A stretch of 64,000 nt of DNA from Deltaproteobacteria bacterium (GCA_020444075.1 JAHLLR010000007.1:47025-111024); one strand, 5' to 3'; shown: positions 9,763 through 18,760, counted from the stretch's first letter. Made by a program: numbers and translations. The notes: a model not told the origin generated them from the letters alone.

Positions 9763-11379
9763 ATGACACTGCGTACCTGTGTTTCGGCGGAGGGGCGGTT
9801 TATCTATGGTGTCCACCGCCCGCATTTCACTGCTGACAATTTTCGCGAGACGGATCGCCTGGCCGACCTGGGAGCGCTGCCGGACGACACCCGTCACCGC
9901 AATGCGGCCAACTTTCCCTGCGGACCAGTCCACGAACCCGCGGCGGATTGGGTCTTCGAGGTTCCCAATGCCTTCCCTTTCCGGGGCACCACCTACATCG
10001 GCAGAACCTGGGCCGATGCCCGTGCGAGCCGACCCGAAACCATCACCTTGCCGGAGGCACCGGAGATCTCTTTCTTCGAGGGGCATCCCGATGAACGGGC
10101 AGCCAGCCAGGCTATCCGCAACCTGCCCCGGCCCCTTCAACTGGCCCTGGCAGTGACTTCCACCGATGCCCGGGACCTGTGCTGCCTGGCCCATATGGCC
10201 TGCACCTTATGCATGGACGAAAACAGCATCCACCCCTGGGGTCTGGCCTATGAGAGGCGATCCGACGGACGAATCAAGGCGGTGATTGCGGATGAATCCC
10301 TGTTCGAAGCGGTGGCCAACAACCGCCATCTGCCCTATGCCTATCAACAGGCCATGGTGCTTCGCCCCGGTGCTCAGGGAGAGAGTGAGATTGTGGGTGA
10401 ATGGCGCCGATCGAACCCGGACAGTCATGTGCTGGAATACCTGCGCCGCAACTCCTACATCCCCTGGGGTCACTATGCGGCCAACATGGCCGACGTCGCC
10501 GTGCGATACCGGATTCAGGATCTTTCCCTGCAGGATATGATCGGCATGCGCCACCTGTATTACCAGCGAAGCTATACCCGCTTGGCCAACCTGCTGGATG
10601 TGCCCTCCGTGTCCGGCGGACGCGCCCTGACCGGTGATGAATTGGAACGGCTGAGACTGGAAATCAGAGCGGAATTGAAAAGGAATAAGAAAATTGATTT
10701 TAACCGGACCCTGTGGGGATGGAATTTCGGGTTTGACTTCGCCCCCAGCGGATACCGTCTGCACGCCTCCCACCAGCAGATCCACCAGCAGTTTGCGCTG
10801 ATCCCGGCCGAGGTCTCCCTGGCAACGGAAAAGGGATCTCTTCCGGCATATGCATGCGGGGATCAGGTGGGCGATTTCGTCAAGGCGTTCCGTCATGAAA
10901 CGGGAAGGGGCTTTTTTGAATGCTATCAGCAGGCGATTATGGAGAATCGGAGGATGGACGGGAACCCGCAAGGCGAACGGCGCCTGATGGTTTTTGAAGA
11001 CGACCGGGTAATGGTATTCGTGCCCAAGGCCCAGACCTCCCAATGGGAGCTGCAGCTGATGCCCAAAATAGCGGTGGGTAATATCGTTGAGGCCGACACG
11101 CCCATGCGCCGATCTCTGGACCGGGCCATCCTGACCGCCGTCAAGGTGCTGGAGAGCATGGGGGCCCGCATGATCACCGCCATTGAATATTCGAAATCCA
11201 TCGGAAGCGATGACGAGGATCAGCGGCTGCTGGTGGCCTTTTTGCCCAGACTGCCCGAATCTCCCGGAGCATTCAGCGAAGCCCAGCTGCGCTGGATCAA
11301 CGGGCACTACCCGGAGGATTTTGCCCTGGCATGCCGCCGGCATCTGCCTGAAGGGAAGGATGCCCGGCAAAACCGATAA
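9763..11379 (+). CDS. HIT/GalT-like superfamily protein, uncharacterised
   Basis: A 538-aa protein that I cannot assign to a named family. A histidine-rich segment, LHASHQQIHQQF (H334, H337, H341), sits in a context resembling the nucleotidyl-transfer site of galactose-1-phosphate uridylyltransferases and other HIT-fold enzymes, and the C-terminal 150 residues also resemble the second half of a GalT-like protein. A cysteine-rich patch (CCLAHMACTLC) lies near residues 145-155. No signal peptide or membrane segment is visible. ATG 9763 is preferred to the in-frame start at 9712 because GGGACAACGACC precedes it and the upstream codons lie in promoter-like sequence. It is divergent from the giant lipid/polyketide synthase, so a role linked to that pathway is possible but is only an inference. 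Confidence 0.6.
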   Translation: MTLRTCVSAEGRFIYGVHRPHFTADNFRETDRLADLGALPDDTRHRNAANFPCGPVHEPAADWVFEVPNAFPFRGTTYIGRTWADARASRPETITLPEAPEISFFEGHPDERAASQAIRNLPRPLQLALAVTSTDARDLCCLAHMACTLCMDENSIHPWGLAYERRSDGRIKAVIADESLFEAVANNRHLPYAYQQAMVLRPGAQGESEIVGEWRRSNPDSHVLEYLRRNSYIPWGHYAANMADVAVRYRIQDLSLQDMIGMRHLYYQRSYTRLANLLDVPSVSGGRALTGDELERLRLEIRAELKRNKKIDFNRTLWGWNFGFDFAPSGYRLHASHQQIHQQFALIPAEVSLATEKGSLPAYACGDQVGDFVKAFRHETGRGFFECYQQAIMENRRMDGNPQGERRLMVFEDDRVMVFVPKAQTSQWELQLMPKIAVGNIVEADTPMRRSLDRAILTAVKVLESMGARMITAIEYSKSIGSDDEDQRLLVAFLPRLPESPGAFSEAQLRWINGHYPEDFALACRRHLPEGKDARQNR

Positions 11380-11446
11380 ATGCCCAAGGGGTTTAGCGGA
11401 ATGGTCATGCGCCTGATACGATATAAGAAGGCATTCATCAACTTTT

Positions 11447-11878
11447 TTACCCCCGCCGCCCCCTGTCTTCCACAACAAACGTCTGCACGAGGGCGAAAAG
11501 ATCACTGATACCGTATGGTTTGAGCACAAAGGCATCCGCACCGGCCTCAGTCGCCCGTAATTCATCCGCCGGGTTGCCCGATGCCAGGATGCAGATGATT
11601 TCGGGTTGGGCCGCCTTGATTCGGGCGGTCAATTCAAGGCCGTCGATTTCGGGAACGTGGATATCGGAAAAAACAATGTGGATCGGATTGGATGTCTGGA
11701 TGTACTGCCAGGCCGCAAACCCGTTTTCAAAGGTGTGGATTTTGCGGTTAACGCTGAATTCAAGGGTGTCTACTACAAAATCCCGAACCAACGGGTCATC
11801 TTCCACCACAGCAATTTGAACGTTGGGAATGATTGCCTGCCTCGCGAGGTCATAAAAAAATTCGAATCCTGAACGCAC
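11447..11878 (-). CDS. single-domain response regulator (CheY-like receiver)
   Basis: A 143-aa stand-alone receiver domain that would be phosphorylated by a partner kinase and act through protein contact. It has the acidic pair in AVVEDD, the phospho-acceptor aspartate in FSDIHVPEIDG, a T/S position in ILASGNP and the lysine of VLKPYG, so the phosphorylation machinery is complete. There is no output domain. The reading frame opens with GTG and has no obvious ribosome-binding site, so the start is uncertain; the domain proper begins about 20 residues in. It is convergent with the HIT/GalT-like gene and has no adjacent kinase; the kinase at 14664 is on the other strand beyond mobB. Confidence 0.88.
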   Translation of the reverse strand: MRSGFEFFYDLARQAIIPNVQIAVVEDDPLVRDFVVDTLEFSVNRKIHTFENGFAAWQYIQTSNPIHIVFSDIHVPEIDGLELTARIKAAQPEIICILASGNPADELRATEAGADAFVLKPYGISDLFALVQTFVVEDRGRRG

Positions 11879-12088
11879 CTGGAAGATCAGGAGGACCGGC
11901 CGGTGATCCCCGGTTGATCCTTAAGGTCTCTGTTACCAGGCCCGCCATGGAGCACCCTGCGGCAACAACATGTAACCTGATCCGGGATTTTGGTCAAGAA
12001 GATCCTGGTCACAAAAAAGCATCGTGATTAGCGGAAAATGGCCGGCCGGTCAGGGCTTGCCAGGCCAATGTTGAGGGCCTGAATTGTC

Positions 12089-12117
12089 TTGACATTGACT
12101 ATCTCCCGACTTAATTT
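12089..12117 (+). promoter_or_regulatory. sigma-70-like promoter upstream of mobB
   Basis: TTGACA at 12089-12094 and TAATTT at 12112-12117, separated by exactly 17 bp, about 65 bp before the mobB start. It is the best promoter-like match in the 302-bp gap between the receiver gene and mobB; the rest of that gap shows nothing recognisable. Confidence 0.5.
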
Positions 12118-12180
12118 TGCCGGGCGACCGGACCGGAAAACGGATAAGATTCCGCAATCTGAATGGGAAAGGAGAAAAAT

Positions 12181-12690
12181 TTGCCGCCTGTTATCTCCAT
12201 CGTAGGCAAGTCGGAATCCGGCAAAACCACACTCATCGAGAAGCTTATCCCCGAGTTGAAGCGCCGGGGCTATCGCATCGGCATTGTCAAGCATGCCCAT
12301 CACGGTTTCGATATGGATCGGAAAGGAAAAGACAGCTACCGCCACAGACAGGCAGGTGCCGATACGGTGATGATCGCTTCGCCCGGCCAGATCGCTATGA
12401 TCAAAGATGTACCCGGTGAACGTCTGGACGATCTAATCCCTTTTTTCAATGATATGGACCTGCTGATCACGGAAGGATTTAAAAGAGACCGCGCCCCGAA
12501 AATTGAGGTTTTCAGGGCGGAACGGCACCAGCATCCCGCCTGTTTGGAAGATGACACACTGATGGCTATGGTTTCCGATACGCCCCTTGACGTGACGGTT
12601 CCCCAGTTCGCAACCACCGACATTCAGGCGATCACTGAATTTATCGTGGCCAGATGTATCCCCAGCCCGTGCGTGACCCAAAGCGGATAG
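12181..12690 (+). CDS. mobB: molybdopterin-guanine dinucleotide biosynthesis protein B
   Basis: A P-loop GTPase that assists MobA in attaching GMP to molybdopterin for molybdenum or tungsten enzymes such as formate dehydrogenases. It has the Walker A motif GKSESGKTT near the N-terminus, a conserved KHAHHGFDMD segment and the LLITEGFKR segment typical of MobB. Length (169 aa) is normal. The TTG at 12181 is chosen because AAAGGAG ends 6 nt before it; the in-frame ATG at 12163 has no ribosome-binding site. It stands alone, without mobA or moe genes nearby, and has its own promoter-like sequence. Confidence 0.92.
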   Translation: MPPVISIVGKSESGKTTLIEKLIPELKRRGYRIGIVKHAHHGFDMDRKGKDSYRHRQAGADTVMIASPGQIAMIKDVPGERLDDLIPFFNDMDLLITEGFKRDRAPKIEVFRAERHQHPACLEDDTLMAMVSDTPLDVTVPQFATTDIQAITEFIVARCIPSPCVTQSG

Positions 12691-12756
12691 ATGAGCATTC
12701 AGACCTGATCTTATGCGCCAGTCAACCGAGAAGGGGCGGCGCCTGGTGGACCGGTT

Positions 12757-14063
12757 TCAGTTCCAGAAGGTGGAGGTGGAAATGAAGCACCCGCCCCCAC
12801 CGCCGCCGGATGAAGCCGGCGACCAACTGCCGGTAAGCGAATGAGAATCGCCTTCGGAAGAAGTGGCAGCACCGGTGGCGACACCGAATCCGGACGGATC
12901 GATAATGATGCCGTTTGCCACCCCGTCGGCATCCCCGAATCCACCATCCTGAAACTCGAACTCAACCGACAGGCGGTCGGCGGCGAAGACCGCATGGGCA
13001 GAGTAATCCTGCCATCCGTTGGTAATATCGTATTTGAGCCACTTGGCCGTCTGGGGCGCCGGTTCTGAAAAATATGCCTGGACCCTGGCGATGCCCCCCA
13101 CCTGTTCCATCTCCAGCCGGAAACTGATCAATCCCAGGGGAAGGTCTAAGGGAAGCCGATCCACGGCGCCGATGGTGGTCAGGTCCGTAGACGCTATGGC
13201 CGAAATCCGCGTCACGCCGCTTCCGGCAGGCGCCTCGACGGCTATCTGCCCCGCGCCCTCAAAGACATTCACGCAACGAAGGTCGTTCTGCTCGGCATCG
13301 GCAATACCGTTGTTGTCCAGATCGATTGACATGCCCACTTCCTGGTCGTCCGGAATGCCGTTGCCGTCCTGATCCAATTCGGATTCACCGGTGGTGAACC
13401 CCCTGGGAGTCGACCAGTCCGAAAGAGCCCCCTTGACGCTGGTGTAACGGACCACCCAGCTGTATCGGGTGTTTTCTTCGAGTACCAGCGGGGGCACATC
13501 CAATTCCGTCAGGCAGGTTGAACTGGTGACATCCAGGATGTCATAGGCCATCGGACGCCCGGGTGACAACCCACTGGGTCTGCAGGTGGCGGTCATTGGG
13601 GTCCGGTGAAGTGAAAACGGCCGTCTGGAGAACGGGGGTCAGGAAAAGATCGGGGAAATTGTTTTAAGCGAGGTGGCTTCCGGCTGGCTCGGCATGGCGG
13701 TCCGGCTGTATACCACACCTCCTGAGAATCGGCGCTCTGGTTGCCGGAATAATCGTAGGCCCGAACCACGAAGGCGTAATCGGTGTATTCATCCAACCCG
13801 ATTAATGTGCAGGTAGTCGCTGTACTATCCCATATCGGATGACGGTAGTTGTAACCGTCGCTGGCTTTCCTGCAGAACACCCGATATCCAATCACGGTGG
13901 TTTCTTGATTGGCATCCCAGGCCAGGGTCACCTTCCGGGTTGCATGACACAGACCGGGCAGTAAGAGGAGAAACCCCATCAGCAGGAACGGTCCGAGCCA
14001 TATCCGGGTAGTGGATGTCAGGTTGTCTGGCAACAAAGGCAGTTTCATGCGGGTACGAATCAC
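12757..14063 (-). pseudogene. decayed secreted fibronectin-III / choice-of-anchor protein
   Basis: An inactivated exported surface protein gene. The 5' part (14063-13593) encodes a hydrophobic export segment (LLMGFLLLLPGLCHA) and an FN3 domain. The reading then needs at least three frame changes between about 13700 and 13560: a second-frame stretch starting MPSQPEATSLKT, a third-frame stretch containing TAVFTSPDPNDRHLQTQW, then the long 3' frame (13596-12757) with a second FN3-like part, a calcium-type DQDGNGIPDDQE segment and a choice-of-anchor-U-like domain (GGFGDADGVANGI). It ends just after GGGGGGCFIST, a C-terminal motif common in deltaproteobacterial surface proteins, without the usual tail. 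Several shifts in one gene argue for decay rather than one sequencing error; programmed frameshifting is unlikely. Confidence 0.75.
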
Positions 14064-14174
14064 TCCAGGTGCTGCCCAGGATCATTTCCGATCAGGTACC
14101 GCTGCAGAACGGTTGCCAACCTCATCGTCATTGCCCGGGGTAAGGCCTCGGGATAAGGGTAATGACCGCCGGTA

Positions 14175-14372
14175 TTACCGGCAGGCCAACCATTTTTCGT
14201 TGATAGATCGAACCGGGGAAAGATCACTGATGTGGGCCAGTGAAACAGCATCCCTTCGGTCCTTGCCGGTTCTTCGTTCAGGAATGAAGTTGGCATAGGA
14301 AAACCGGCGTTGCTCAAAGGCAATTCGCCGCTCTTCCTGATTGACGTAACCAGCGCGAAAGCCTCTTTTCAT
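14175..14372 (-). CDS. small basic protein with RR-rich motif
   Basis: A 65-aa protein rich in arginine, with EERRIAFEQRR and PERRTGKDRRD motifs. Short proteins with such ERR/DRR repeats are frequent in sulfate reducers, where they are annotated as hypothetical; a related one is at 30985-31197. ATG 14372 is preferred to the upstream in-frame start at 14480 because the added residues look random. No function can be assigned. Confidence 0.45.
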   Translation of the reverse strand: MKRGFRAGYVNQEERRIAFEQRRFSYANFIPERRTGKDRRDAVSLAHISDLSPVRSINEKWLACR

Positions 14373-14529
14373 CGTCACTTTCAACTTTCTTTTTGTTGGG
14401 GAACCGAACTCAACAGGGTGTTCGCGGTCAGCCGGTCGCGATGGGCAGAGCAATGGCCGTGCCACGTTTCTCGACCCCATCCCATCGGGTGTTTATTCGA
14501 TCCGCACAGGACAAAATTTTGTGATTGGC

Positions 14530-14566
14530 TACGATTTTTGCGCACCGGGTTACGATTTTTGCGCAC
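14530..14566 (+). repeat. two 16-bp direct repeats 21 bp apart upstream of a kinase gene
   Basis: TACGATTTTTGCGCAC occurs perfectly at 14530-14545 and again at 14551-14566, a period of 21 bp or two helical turns. The pair ends 98 bp before the histidine kinase start, where an activator or repressor could bind. Resemblance to a sigma-54 promoter was tested: the GG-to-GC spacing is one base too long. Confidence 0.6.
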
Positions 14567-14663
14567 ATCCGACGATGTTTGATTTGCCTTGGCAAGTTGT
14601 GTTAACGAATTAAAACGGCCTGAAAAGAGACGGCCCGTACCTTTTGGGAAAGCGCTGCCGACC

Positions 14664-16130
14664 ATGAACTTGAGATTTGGAATCACCGGGAAACTGCTGG
14701 TCTGGTTTCTCGTCATCATCGCTATTTTTTATGGCACGATCCTGGTCCTGTACATCAATGTTCAGCAGGTGGTCAGGCTGTCCGGATCCATCGTGGCAAA
14801 AAATTATGCCATCGCCTCCGGGACGAAAAAGATGATGGAATCCCTGCTCAGCATGGAGGAAAACAAACAGAAATACCTGCTGCTCAAGAAAGCCGACTAC
14901 CTGGGCTTTTTCAATGAAGCGCAGCAAACGTTCGAAGAGAACCTGGCCCAGGTCACCCGGTTGACCGCCATGGGCCATGACATTTCCGATGTATGGCAGG
15001 AAATCAGCGATGATTACAGGACCTATCCCAGCGCGGCGGAGGTCTCGGCCTATCTGGCCGGTGAAGTCAAAGACCCTGAAGCCGTAAATACGTTCTGGAT
15101 TCCCGAATCGATCGTCAACGTGTGGATCAGCAAAATATCCGGAGAACGGCTGAAAAATGAACAGGAAATCGAACAATCCACCCGGGAGCTGAACCGAAAA
15201 GGCCGGCTTTCCGCAAAAAACGGGCTCATCGGGCTGGCGGTATCCAGCCTGGTGGGATTGTTGGGCATTTTCTACCTGGCCTATTCCATGATCCGCCCGT
15301 TGCGGGAACTGATGGACGGTATCCGGGAGATCTCCTCGGATCGACTCAGCACCCCCCTTAAGGTTCGCAGCCAGGATGAGTTCGGCGAACTGGCCCACGC
15401 CTTCAACGAAATGTCCAATCGTCTGCGCAAAGAGGAGCGCATGCGGTCGGATTTCATCTCCATGCTCAGCCACGAGATCCGTACGCCGCTGACCTCCATT
15501 CGCGAGTCGGTCAATATGATCCGGGAAGAGGTCATGGGGCCCATCAACAGCCGACAGGAAAAATTCTTGGGAATCGCCGGCTCGGAAATCAGCCGTATCA
15601 GTGACCTTCTGAGCCACCTGATGCAGGCGTCCCGGCTGGAGCCCGGCTTGTTGAACATGCAGTTGGAACCCATCGATCCACATACCTTTGTGTCCGAGTG
15701 TACCAACAGCATCAAGCTGGCCGCCGAAGCAAAAAGCATTGAACTGCGTATCCAGGTCCCTGACCAGTTGCCTCCGATCGTCGGCGACCGCAAACAGCTC
15801 CAACAGGCGATGTTGAACTATCTGTCCAATGCCGTAAAATTTTCCGAACCCGACACTCGGGTCACCGTCGGAGTCCGCCAACACCGGACACAAAATCGGC
15901 TCTCTTTCTTCGTGAAAGACAACGGCCCCGGCATCCTGGATGAAGATCAGGCATTTTTGTTCAACAAATACTATCGGGGTCAGCGCGAACGCGAACGTCT
16001 GGAAGGGGTCGGCCTGGGGCTCAGCATTGTCAAAAATATTATCGAATCCCACCATGGCACCGTGTGGGTCAGCAGCCAGGTGGGCAAGGGAAGCACCTTC
16101 GGATTCACTCTACCCAGCGCACCCGAGTGA
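14664..16130 (+). CDS. membrane sensor histidine kinase, GlrK/QseE-like context
   Basis: A 488-aa inner-membrane sensor kinase. TM1 is near residues 10-30 (LVWFLVIIAIFYG), followed by a periplasmic or helical sensor region of about 160 aa, TM2 near 200-220 (LIGLAVSSLVGLLGIF), a HAMP domain, HisKA with the phospho-acceptor in MLSHEIRTPLTSIRE, and an ATPase domain with N-box NYLSNAVKFSEP, DNGPGI and GVGLGLSIVKN. The start at 14664 puts TM1 at the N-terminus; longer readings add unlikely residues. Downstream come a lipoprotein and an NtrC-type regulator, the same order as the enterobacterial GlrK-QseG-GlrR genes, so it probably phosphorylates the 16978 regulator. The signal sensed is unknown; envelope state is a reasonable inference from the GlrK comparison. 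Confidence 0.9.
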   Translation: MNLRFGITGKLLVWFLVIIAIFYGTILVLYINVQQVVRLSGSIVAKNYAIASGTKKMMESLLSMEENKQKYLLLKKADYLGFFNEAQQTFEENLAQVTRLTAMGHDISDVWQEISDDYRTYPSAAEVSAYLAGEVKDPEAVNTFWIPESIVNVWISKISGERLKNEQEIEQSTRELNRKGRLSAKNGLIGLAVSSLVGLLGIFYLAYSMIRPLRELMDGIREISSDRLSTPLKVRSQDEFGELAHAFNEMSNRLRKEERMRSDFISMLSHEIRTPLTSIRESVNMIREEVMGPINSRQEKFLGIAGSEISRISDLLSHLMQASRLEPGLLNMQLEPIDPHTFVSECTNSIKLAAEAKSIELRIQVPDQLPPIVGDRKQLQQAMLNYLSNAVKFSEPDTRVTVGVRQHRTQNRLSFFVKDNGPGILDEDQAFLFNKYYRGQRERERLEGVGLGLSIVKNIIESHHGTVWVSSQVGKGSTFGFTLPSAPE

Positions 16131-16211
16131 TGGTGCCGGCTTGTCGGTGCAGGCAGGAACCGTTGAATTTTCTTGAATTGTCGCCCGATGACGATTAAAT
16201 AGAGATCGGAA

Positions 16212-16973
16212 ATGATCGAAGATCGCTTGAAAAAAAATGGGAATCACATGACACCTGCATGGAGCCAATCATACCGCCTGATGATCATCCTGATCGTCGT
16301 CGCCAGTCTGTTTACGGGCTGCGCGTCCGTTTTTCAGAATCTGGATGACAGGATGCATCGAAAGCGATTCAAGTCGGACTACGAGTCCTTTGAAAACGCG
16401 CTGTCGGTGTACAAAAACGGCGATTACGAAGCGGCCATGGGTCTGTTCAAGACTATTTCGACGGCCAGGACCGATGCAGAATTGGCCCGAAAGGCATGGC
16501 TGGGTGAAATCTGCTGCCGGATAATGATAGCGGACACCGAGGATGACTTTACCGCCGCCATTGGCCTCTGGCATGATTTCGGAAGCTCTGCAGCAGATAA
16601 TGATGCTGCCTGGGATATGACCCTGCTCGACCCGCTGATTTCACGCAGACCTCCCAAAAGCACCACACAGGTGATCTATATCAACCCGCCGGCAGCGAAG
16701 GTAACGGATAAGACCTCAATGTCTGCAGTCAGGCAGCAGGACAGCCGGCAGCAGGACAGCCGGCAGCGGGCAGACAGGCAGCCGGACGACAGGCAACTCC
16801 GGACCGAGATGGCCGACCTGAAGAAAAAAGCGGAACAAGCGGCTCAGCTTCAGCATCGGTTGGATGAAGTCTTAGCCGAAAACCGGTTGCTCAAGGAAAA
16901 AATCAAGGCGCTGGAAGCCATTGACCAGAATATCCAAAAGAAAAAAACCGAAATATCGGCACCCAGCGAATGA
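16212..16973 (+). CDS. outer-membrane-type lipoprotein between kinase and regulator (QseG-like position)
   Basis: A 253-aa predicted lipoprotein with a hydrophobic segment and lipobox LFTGCAS at the N-terminus. Residues after the lipobox contain a TPR-like helix pair (ALSVYKNGDYEAAMGLF). The C-terminal third has a short repeat (RQQDSRQQDSRQ) and a long charged coiled coil (about 200-250). A second in-frame ATG at 16248 would give a more usual signal-peptide length, so the start is uncertain. It lies 81 bp after the kinase and 4 bp before the regulator. By position it matches QseG, a lipoprotein that works with the GlrK kinase, but sequence similarity could not be tested here. Confidence 0.75.
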   Translation: MIEDRLKKNGNHMTPAWSQSYRLMIILIVVASLFTGCASVFQNLDDRMHRKRFKSDYESFENALSVYKNGDYEAAMGLFKTISTARTDAELARKAWLGEICCRIMIADTEDDFTAAIGLWHDFGSSAADNDAAWDMTLLDPLISRRPPKSTTQVIYINPPAAKVTDKTSMSAVRQQDSRQQDSRQRADRQPDDRQLRTEMADLKKKAEQAAQLQHRLDEVLAENRLLKEKIKALEAIDQNIQKKKTEISAPSE

Positions 16974-16977
16974 AACG

Positions 16978-18354
16978 ATGAAAAAAAATGATCCCCCCAA
17001 ATCCGTCCTCGTTGTGGACGATGATCACAATGTACTGGAAGTGCTGGATGCCCGGCTTTCCAGTTGCGGACTGACCGTTTACAAAGCGGATGGCGGCCGG
17101 AAGGCGCTTCAGATCCTCAAAACCCGCCGAATCGACCTCGTGGTTTCGGATGTAAAGATGCCCGAAATGGACGGCATGGCGCTGCTGTCGGAAATCATCC
17201 AGACGCAGCCGGGTCTGCCCGTCATCTTCCTGACCGCCTATGCCAATGTTCCCGATGCGGTCAAAGCCGTTAAATCCGGTGCTGTGGACTATGTCGAGAA
17301 GCCCTTTGACGGCAGGGCCCTGACCGAGAAAATCCAGATGATGCTAGATGAATTCGAGGGTACGGACCCGGCCAGGCCAGCCGACCCATCGCCAGGCAGG
17401 GACCTCGAAGAGGATGTTAAAAGCCCGAGCATGAAGAACCTGCATGGCCTGGTTAAAAAGGTGGCCCGCAGCAGCGTCAATGTCCTGATTCTGGGAGAGA
17501 GCGGCGTGGGCAAGGAGCGCATCGCCAAACAGATTCACCAGTTGGGCCACCGCCGGGAAAAACCATTTGTCGTGGTCGATTGCGGGGCCACCCCTGCCGG
17601 CCTGCTGGAAAGCGAACTCTTTGGCCACGTCAAGGGGTCGTTCACCCATGCCGTAAGCGACAAAAAAGGGCTCATCGAAACGGCGGATACCGGGACGCTG
17701 TTCCTTGACGAAATCGGCAACATCTCCCACGAGATGCAGATCCGCCTGCTTCGGTTCATCGAAGACCGGACCATCAGGAGAATCGGCGGGCTGAAGGGGA
17801 CCCCCGTAGACTGCCGGATCATCGCAGCCACCAATGCCGATCTGGGCGAAGCGATCAAAGCCGGCCGGTTCAGGGAAGATCTGTTTTTCCGCCTCAGGGT
17901 GGTGACCCTGACCATCCCCCCCCTGCGGGAGCGAAAGGCGGATATCCCCATTCTGGTCGACCACTTTACCGAGCAGTATTGCAGCCAGCACGGCGTGGAA
18001 AGGGTCAACGTTCTTAAAGAAACCATGGACTGGCTTTGTGACTACTCGTGGCCCGGCAATGTCCGCGAACTGAAAAACGCCATCGAGGGGGGCATCGTCA
18101 TGTGCCGGGACCATGTGCTTCGGCCGGAGGATTTCCATGTGGCAGGCATTGCGGAGACCTGCAGCGACAGTATGGCCGATGCCGACTGCCTTTCTCTGGA
18201 AGAGAGCGAAAAAAATACCATCCTCCGGGCGTTGGAACAGACCGGGGGGATTCAAAAAGAAGCTGCCGAGGTGTTGGGCATCAGCCGGCGGGCCATCCAC
18301 TATAAAATCAAAAAATACGGCATCGATGCCGGCAGTATCAAGGCCAGGCACTGA
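16978..18354 (+). CDS. NtrC-family response regulator with altered GAFTGA loop
   Basis: A 458-aa regulator: receiver domain (acidic pair VVDDDHN, acceptor aspartate in VVSDVKMPEMDG, lysine in EKPFDG), AAA+ domain (Walker A GESGVGKE, Walker B TLFLDEIGN, arginine-finger region FREDLFFRLRV) and a C-terminal Fis-type helix-turn-helix (EVLGISRRAIHYKI). It would be phosphorylated by the kinase at 14664. The loop that contacts sigma-54, normally GAFTGA, reads GSFTHA here, a double substitution that includes the second glycine; this may weaken or abolish sigma-54 activation, although the rest of the ATPase appears intact. ATG 16978, four bases after the lipoprotein stop, begins a standard receiver N-terminus. 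Confidence 0.93.
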   Translation: MKKNDPPKSVLVVDDDHNVLEVLDARLSSCGLTVYKADGGRKALQILKTRRIDLVVSDVKMPEMDGMALLSEIIQTQPGLPVIFLTAYANVPDAVKAVKSGAVDYVEKPFDGRALTEKIQMMLDEFEGTDPARPADPSPGRDLEEDVKSPSMKNLHGLVKKVARSSVNVLILGESGVGKERIAKQIHQLGHRREKPFVVVDCGATPAGLLESELFGHVKGSFTHAVSDKKGLIETADTGTLFLDEIGNISHEMQIRLLRFIEDRTIRRIGGLKGTPVDCRIIAATNADLGEAIKAGRFREDLFFRLRVVTLTIPPLRERKADIPILVDHFTEQYCSQHGVERVNVLKETMDWLCDYSWPGNVRELKNAIEGGIVMCRDHVLRPEDFHVAGIAETCSDSMADADCLSLEESEKNTILRALEQTGGIQKEAAEVLGISRRAIHYKIKKYGIDAGSIKARH

Positions 18355-18633
18355 CCCCCCATTCCTCCTTTCCCCCAGGAGCTATAGGAGGGTGGGGCCC
18401 AGGATTGGCAGAAAAGGCAACCGTCGTTCACGCCAAACCCATCGGGCAGATATTCAATTAGTGCATGTTTTAAGGATACGCTATCAATTACCCCCGTCTG
18501 CCGGCGATCGGAACAGTCGTCCCTCTCGACCCAACCGCCCCCGCCTGTAACCAAATCCTCCCGCCGGTCTCCATAAAGTCGTGCCAAAAAGCAATGGACA
18601 TCTCCTCGATAAACACATATGAAAGGTGAAAAG

Positions 18634-18723
18634 ATGAAAGAAATACTGATTTTACTGGCAGTCGTGGGCGTATGGATCCTGATTCAGGCCTATATCCTGC
18701 CGAAACTGGGTGTCTCTACATGA
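18634..18723 (+). CDS. 29-aa single-span membrane peptide
   Basis: A very short gene preceded by AAAGGTG 5-6 nt before the ATG. The product is one hydrophobic helix (LILLAVVGVWILIQAY) followed by a short LPKLGVST tail, the pattern of tiny inner-membrane proteins with a conserved LPKLG end in deltaproteobacteria. It ends 37 bp before the ECF sigma factor gene and may share its transcript. The 18355-18633 gap upstream has a G/C-rich stretch but no gene. Function unknown. Confidence 0.6.
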   Translation: MKEILILLAVVGVWILIQAYILPKLGVST

Positions 18724-18760
18724 ATGAGTGATGCCTGTCAGGTGACAGACAAGAAAACCC

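Noticed and set aside
9528..9836. 102-codon frame with a strong ribosome-binding-site-like sequence
   Set aside because: The product has no protein-like pattern and runs 74 bp into the HIT/GalT-like gene; the ribosome-binding-like AAAGAGGTGATC may be chance.
14526..14541. Possible sigma-54 promoter before the histidine kinase
   Set aside because: The distance between the GG and GC elements is 11 bases instead of 10, in both copies of the repeat.
15940..16176. Short frame within the kinase gene
   Set aside because: It lies out of frame inside the ATPase domain and has no features of its own.
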